A DNA stretch of 33,235 nt, taken from positions 1-33,235 of IMG/VR virus record IMGVR_UViG_3300012000_000077. One strand, given 5' to 3'. The notes under the pieces were generated by a model. The model had not been told where the DNA came from, made no database searches, and was given only the letters and a program-made list of their open reading frames with translations. The number at the start of each line of letters is the position of its first letter. Positions within the stretch are counted from its first letter, which is position 1. Below, piece by piece: positions 28,693-33,235 of the stretch. The stretch is from a virus. The translations under genes and the position numbers were made by a program.

Positions 28693-31600
28693 TAAATGTT
28701 CCCTCCCACCTGCTCGACCAAGGTTTGGCAATGCAAAAACATCTTTTGAAGCGTGGCGTTGCCGGTCCACACGACACGGGCTTGAAAGTCATACCCATGG
28801 GAAAACAGCCTGTTCGTCAAAGGGTCTGCTTGTTCCCTTGGGTTCATAAGACGTATTTGGGGCGCAAATTGCGGTTTCAGATTAGGAAGAGTTGTAAAGA
28901 AACCCGTCGTATCAACATGATCGGGAGTCGCCCCGCTTTGGTTAAAACCGTACGGAGTTACGGTCAGGTTGTAAGACGAATTTGGCAAAACCTGCGGGTA
29001 TGAAAGTTTGACATAAAGATAATTGCCTGTTGAACGGTAAAGATTGATAAATCTCGCAGCCGTCATGTCGGTGGGAATAATCACGTTGACTGTTCTGAAG
29101 GAATTATAAAAGGTCGTGTGCTCTGCCGAACCGCTTACAAGGGCTGAAACCTCGGACGGAGTACGCGTCGACACAAGATAAGATACCCCTACTTGATAGG
29201 GCGAGGCTCCGGTCCCGGGAGGCGTAGTCCCGGTCTCAAAATCCAGCCTTAACCCAAGTCCACGTGTAATTCTGGAACTGTATTTTGTCAGATCAATTTG
29301 ATGAAGTTCTGCCGAGAGTGTGGCCAGGTCTTGCGCGGTTAAATAAGAAGATAGGTTTGTTTTAACGATGGCGTCACCACTTAAAGCCCTGATGGTGACG
29401 GAGGTTTCCGGCAACATGTAAAAGTTGTCCCAGAATATCCAGCTTGGGTATTGATCCGGCTTGTAATACACCTCCACGTCTGTTTGATCACGGAGATTTG
29501 AGAACCATAGATCGGATCGGATCAGCTTTTTTAACTCAAACATTGAGCGGAACGAATAAGCTGTGGTCTCAAGCTCAGCGCGAATCGGCACAGAACCGGA
29601 GGAGCTGCCGGTCAAAGCTAAAGAAAAGGTCGAGGTATTACCCTCCGGAAGAGCCGCAACTGCTGAAGCCCTCACATAAAGAAACCCGGTTGTATTGATG
29701 GGCCCAAGATTTATTTCCTTGGCAACCTCCGCGGAAGCCTGGTCTGAAAGATATAAAACCGTGCCTTTGATTGAGGAGGTCAGTGAAGAATTCAGATGAA
29801 AAGATTCGGCGGGGACGTCCAGACTGCTCACCACATAACTCAGGGAGATGCCCGTGCCGGCCATAGACGAAGTGGTCCAACCGGTGCTAGCCGTTTCATT
29901 CTCAGCAGACAGAATAAGCTTAATGTTATCCGGGCCAAGCGAAGCTAGTTTGCTTAAGTCATATTTACCGCTCGTGGTCCCGGTTAACGTATTATTCTGA
30001 TACGTTCCGGTTAACAAACCGTTGGAGTAGACCACTTCGTTGCCCGCAATCGGCCTGTCCTCGTGGGCCTTTGGGTCAATCTCCCACAAGGTGTTCAGGT
30101 TACAGCTGATACCGAGAATAAAGGCCCTATTTCTGCGCCCAAAATCCCCCGCAATAACTTGAAGCATGTCGAGCCCTGTCCAAACCCCGTCGTAGGCAGC
30201 TGCTGTTTTACCAAGGCTTCCGGTCATCGAGTTGAAATCAAGACTGATTAAAGCTTTGTAAACTTTCTTGGCTTTGCTGTTTACCGTATTCAGCTGGTAC
30301 TCCTGCGGCAAGGCGGTCATCAAAACTCGACCCCGATCGGTGTAAGCGAGACTTACGTCCTGCAAAAGATGAATGGGCTCTTGATTTAGGATGTAATTCA
30401 TCTCGGCGCTCATGGCCGTGTTTCCATACGTTTCCATTTCGGCGGTTGCGTTTTTGTACGTTCGAAGACCGTCGTTGGACCGGAAAAATAGATCTCCGTT
30501 TACCTGGGCAAAAGCGTCGGGACCGACGGCGCCAATATTTGTATAGAGAACTGTCTGGAAACCGGACGTTGCGCCCCATTGATTTCTTGGGGTCGTCACG
30601 GCAAAAGTAGCAGCCCCAAACTCGCAAAACACAAACAACTGCCCCTGCCCCGCCACAGTGTTCTGTGTAGGGACAAACTGCATTCCGGTTATTCTGCCCA
30701 TAAACGAAGGCATAAGCAGACTTCCGCCTTCGTTCAGATAAGTGTTTTCGGTGTTGAAAAGAACAGAAGCTCTAGGATCTGAAAGCGGGTAATTGGTCGC
30801 TCCGGAACTCGTCGTACCCGCTTTAACGTTTACATGAGAACCAACAAGATCCAGCGCCTGAATCTCAAAACGATTCGAGTTGGCCACAAAAAGACGCCCT
30901 TGACCGTAAGCCATAATAGACCCGGTCGGGATTTCAGAAGGATTCTCAAGAATCGCATAAGCCTTGGCCCCGGAGCCGCCACCCCCGGAGAAAGTGATTG
31001 TGGGGGCCGAAGTATAGCCGGTCCCGGCATTCGATATTGTGATTCTCTCAACCTGACCGCTAGTCGCGCTAATCGCAGCGTTACCCGTAGCCGTTACCCC
31101 GGTTCCCCCAGGAGCTGAAATTGTAACCGTTGGAGCGGAGGTATAACCAGAACCCCTGTTTGTAACCACGACAGATATAACTGTTCCACTTCCGGAACCC
31201 ATCGATATGGCGGGGTTAGAAGTTACATAGGCCCTTCGTATATTTTCCCCGTCAAAGATAAAGGGGGCGTTGATGCCGTCTTGAATAATAAGATACTTTT
31301 CAGCCTGACAAAAATAATGACGGTTTGTTTCGTGGTTTTGATCAGGCCAAGGGCGATCAGTTGCGGAAGAGTCCCTTGAAAACCTTAAGGCAAGCGAAGC
31401 ATTGGTAGAGCCCACAACGTACGCTTTTGCGTACTTGCTAAAACCACTGCCTCCGTCGTTTACCGTAACGTAATTAAGTCCCCCAGAAACCGTGGTAGCC
31501 GAAGCAGAAAAATCAGTGCCCGTCTTGCCGAGCAATACGCCTGTGGGTAAAGGATCTTCAATAATAACCTTGGAGCTGTTTGTCAGCCCAGCGCCAGACG

Positions 31601-32315
31601 TCGCCTTCCCTGCCCCGGCCACACGCAGGGTGTAGTACGTGGTGTCCATAAACTTTGGAAGGTTTACGTAACCGACAGAAGGGTTGTATATGGTGTAAGA
31701 GCCGACGGTAGAGCCAACCGAGGACGACGAATTCGCCGTGTAAGTAAAAGAAGTCAGGGTCGGCGTGGATAAGATTGTGGCGTCTGTAACATTAAGATGA
31801 GCTTGCAGCGTGCCGGCAACCGTTACTTTGTCCCCAGGGTTTAATTGATGAGCAGTATCGGTGGTAAGAGTAGCTGTGGTCCCTGAGCAAGTGATGCTTA
31901 CAATATTCTTTGGTATTGTGGTCGTGCCGGAGGTTCCATTTATACGGATGATTCGCTTTGTTTGGGGGTCGATTCGGTAAAGCCACCCTCCGGCGGCGGC
32001 AATGATGTAGGTTTTTCCTTTTCCCCCGTCAGCCAAGTCAGAAGCTTCATCCCGGTTGGCGGGCTGAGTAAACAAAGTGGCTCCTTGAAAATATCCTGTC
32101 TGGAAAGAATCAAGTGCGTCCGGGTCTTCGGGGTCAGACTGTAAATCAAGCTGAACAAACCCTGGCCTTGTTTTTACTGTACCGCCTCTGGCCGTGACAT
32201 TGACGCCAAGCGCATAGCTTTTCTGGCTAATCATGTTTGGTTCCTTTGAGGAATCCATGCCACTTTCCAGCCCGTTAAAGCCCGCTACCTGCCGTCCTGA
32301 ATCTTCTATGGCCAT
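28692..32315 (-). CDS. tail nozzle protein, T7 gp12-like (1207 aa)
   Basis: The N-terminal segment YALGVNVTARGGTVKTRPGF (34-53) is the Gly-Arg-Thr-Arg-Pro-Gly pattern typical of podovirus tail nozzle (tubular B) proteins, and the following beta-propeller-like repeats fit the fold. Residues about 376-452 hold two copies of a (G/S)GYTSAPT(V/I)T(I/F) repeat, likely an inserted beta domain. Later parts include FEIQALDLVGSHV and RSNDGLRTYKNATAEM. At 1207 residues it is longer than T7 gp12 (794), so it carries extra domains, perhaps for receptor or fibre attachment. It follows a 30-base gap after the nuclease gene. Confidence 0.8.
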   Translation of the reverse strand: MAIEDSGRQVAGFNGLESGMDSSKEPNMISQKSYALGVNVTARGGTVKTRPGFVQLDLQSDPEDPDALDSFQTGYFQGATLFTQPANRDEASDLADGGKGKTYIIAAAGGWLYRIDPQTKRIIRINGTSGTTTIPKNIVSITCSGTTATLTTDTAHQLNPGDKVTVAGTLQAHLNVTDATILSTPTLTSFTYTANSSSSVGSTVGSYTIYNPSVGYVNLPKFMDTTYYTLRVAGAGKATSGAGLTNSSKVIIEDPLPTGVLLGKTGTDFSASATTVSGGLNYVTVNDGGSGFSKYAKAYVVGSTNASLALRFSRDSSATDRPWPDQNHETNRHYFCQAEKYLIIQDGINAPFIFDGENIRRAYVTSNPAISMGSGSGTVISVVVTNRGSGYTSAPTVTISAPGGTGVTATGNAAISATSGQVERITISNAGTGYTSAPTITFSGGGGSGAKAYAILENPSEIPTGSIMAYGQGRLFVANSNRFEIQALDLVGSHVNVKAGTTSSGATNYPLSDPRASVLFNTENTYLNEGGSLLMPSFMGRITGMQFVPTQNTVAGQGQLFVFCEFGAATFAVTTPRNQWGATSGFQTVLYTNIGAVGPDAFAQVNGDLFFRSNDGLRTYKNATAEMETYGNTAMSAEMNYILNQEPIHLLQDVSLAYTDRGRVLMTALPQEYQLNTVNSKAKKVYKALISLDFNSMTGSLGKTAAAYDGVWTGLDMLQVIAGDFGRRNRAFILGISCNLNTLWEIDPKAHEDRPIAGNEVVYSNGLLTGTYQNNTLTGTTSGKYDLSKLASLGPDNIKLILSAENETASTGWTTSSMAGTGISLSYVVSSLDVPAESFHLNSSLTSSIKGTVLYLSDQASAEVAKEINLGPINTTGFLYVRASAVAALPEGNTSTFSLALTGSSSGSVPIRAELETTAYSFRSMFELKKLIRSDLWFSNLRDQTDVEVYYKPDQYPSWIFWDNFYMLPETSVTIRALSGDAIVKTNLSSYLTAQDLATLSAELHQIDLTKYSSRITRGLGLRLDFETGTTPPGTGASPYQVGVSYLVSTRTPSEVSALVSGSAEHTTFYNSFRTVNVIIPTDMTAARFINLYRSTGNYLYVKLSYPQVLPNSSYNLTVTPYGFNQSGATPDHVDTTGFFTTLPNLKPQFAPQIRLMNPREQADPLTNRLFSHGYDFQARVVWTGNATLQKMFLHCQTLVEQVGGNI

Positions 32316-32345
32316 ATGGTTATTTTCTCAGAAATGAAAGTCGTT

Positions 32346-32765
32346 TCAACCTTTGAACTTCAATACGTCCCAGTTATCCCTCCAGGAGGAGTTTGTGGCC
32401 AGGTAGACTGATTTTGTCTTGGGTAGCTTTGATCTCGGGACAATGAACAAAGCCTCAAGGGGGATATGATAAAATATAAAGGCGTCGCAATCTGTTTTGG
32501 TGTAAGTCACTTTTAGCCGGTTACCGCCAAGTTTAGCCCCATAGCCGTATCCAGGCCCTTTCACGGCCATAAACTTTAAATGGTTCCTGGGTTTTGTGTC
32601 GCTTGGCCCCATGGTGCTTTTCACCTGCACCCGGTACAATTTACCCCGCCAATCGGTTATAAGATCATAACCTTCGTCAAAAACGGGTAAGCTGACTAGA
32701 AAACCCTGCTCAAGCAGCTTGGAGGATACTTTTTGCACTCCTATAGCCCCTATACGAAGGCTCAT
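32346..32765 (-). CDS. PD-(D/E)XK-like nuclease (139 aa)
   Basis: The start is the ATG at 32765, which forms an ATGA overlap with the lysin stop; a TTG at 32771 would add two residues. The pattern GxxGxxKVSSKLLEQGF, then GYDLITDWRGK and YRVQVKST, matches the core of small PD-(D/E)XK nucleases of the Holliday-resolvase/homing-nuclease kind. D34 and the Q47-V-K49 triad are the likely catalytic set. The first helix carries Q11 where many relatives have Glu. It lies between lysin and nozzle genes, so it may process DNA at packaging or be a free-standing homing-like nuclease. Function is inferred from fold. Confidence 0.6.
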   Translation of the reverse strand: MSLRIGAIGVQKVSSKLLEQGFLVSLPVFDEGYDLITDWRGKLYRVQVKSTMGPSDTKPRNHLKFMAVKGPGYGYGAKLGGNRLKVTYTKTDCDAFIFYHIPLEALFIVPRSKLPKTKSVYLATNSSWRDNWDVLKFKG

Positions 32766-33235
32766 AGCCAAGACCTCCCCAAGACATTAACCGCCAGCCG
32801 GCGGCGCCTATAAACCCCATCTCCGTCGCGAGAGCCACCCCCGTTGGTGTTTCCCTCAATAGTCAAAAGCCACTCCCCGTCGTTTTTCTCAACCAACCCC
32901 GTGTGGGCAACCCTCCCCATGCTGTTAAACCAAATGCCAAAAACATCTGCCGGTTTAAGAGGCGTCCCGCGCCTGGCCCTGTCCCAAGTTGGACGATACA
33001 ACATAGCCGGAGACCAGGCTGTCCTTGGGTACGGATTAAGCGGACGCGTAAAAGTCTTGTCTCCCACCCAAACAACGAAAGCTGCGCACCAAGGGGCGCC
33101 AGAACCCTTTAAACCTACAGAGTCTAGGATCTCGTCCACCACGGGCCCGTCGTTGTGTCCCGTGGCTTCGGTTGTCCCGATCGCTTGCCTGGCGGTCTGG
33201 ATGACCTTACTCCTCTGACCCTCATCACCCAAAGA
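32762..33235 (-). CDS. CHAP-type endolysin, 5' end cut by window
   Basis: The visible 156 residues match the CHAP/NlpC-like cysteine peptidase pattern: GAPWCAAFVVWVG (45-57) with C49 as nucleophile, then PADVFGIWF (94-102), VAHTGLVE (108-115) with H110, and TIEGNTN (124-130) supplying a third residue. The family cuts peptidoglycan peptides or amide bonds. No ATG occurs in frame before the edge; the first possible start is TTG 33232, and the frame stays open to 33235, so the true start may lie outside. Position at the upstream end of the late block suggests the lysis enzyme. No holin is visible within the window. Confidence 0.8.
   Translation of the reverse strand, partial: SLGDEGQRSKVIQTARQAIGTTEATGHNDGPVVDEILDSVGLKGSGAPWCAAFVVWVGDKTFTRPLNPYPRTAWSPAMLYRPTWDRARRGTPLKPADVFGIWFNSMGRVAHTGLVEKNDGEWLLTIEGNTNGGGSRDGDGVYRRRRLAVNVLGRSWL

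Noticed and set aside
30238-30627. Minus-strand 129-aa ORF rich in Arg within the nozzle gene
   Set aside because: It is a frame-shifted shadow of the nozzle gene with atypical Arg/Ser content and no start signal.
1-33235. tRNA genes, CRISPR arrays, insertion sequences or att sites
   Set aside because: No cloverleaf-like sequence, spaced repeat array, transposase or integrase was seen while reading both strands by eye.

Overview
The window reads as part of a tailed double-stranded DNA phage genome (Caudoviricetes), and the late genes point to a podovirus: a T7 gp12-like tail nozzle, a tail adaptor, a set of glycine-rich or helical internal virion proteins, and one giant 3850-residue virion protein. 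No terminase, portal, capsid, polymerase, integrase or rRNA/tRNA gene is present, so host and lifestyle cannot be fixed. The packed gene order, moderate GC and large aquatic-phage-like virion protein fit an environmental phage, but that is inference.

Region 1 (about 29-3437, plus strand) is a compact operon of nine small to medium genes. Almost every junction is an ATGA overlap, so translation is probably coupled. It encodes three very small proteins, a GP88-family protein with an apparent frameshift near its 3' end, two helix-hairpin-helix (HhH-GPD/EndoIII-like) proteins on either side of two small unknown genes, and a cysteine-rich protein. DNA repair or base modification is the most plausible theme.

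Region 2 (3434-33235, minus strand) is the late block and runs towards region 1. The two transcription units converge on a palindromic CTAG in which both stop codons are read. From upstream (right) to downstream (left) it contains: a CHAP-type lysin cut by the window edge; a PD-(D/E)XK-like nuclease; the tail nozzle; a small gene; a first group of tail-fibre or adhesin genes; an internally triplicated tail adaptor; a second fibre group with a tail-assembly-chaperone-like gene; a small protein; a 136-residue protein; two internal virion proteins; the giant protein; a virion glucosaminidase; two tiny genes; and an Ala/Gly-rich virion protein.

The most unusual gene is the 11.5-kb one (6095-17647). 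Its product has hydrophobic segments at both ends, a degenerate SLOG/MoCo-carrier-like domain, a second nucleotide-ligand-like domain, an ASCH/PUA-like domain and a HExxH metallopeptidase-like motif. It is probably packaged and ejected with the DNA, and could counter host NAD/nucleotide-based defence (hypothesis). Four of the few real gaps in the late block carry a similar TTGAC-like / NAGAAT-like element at 16-17 bp spacing, which may be a set of phage promoters. No stretch over 300 bases lacks a gene.
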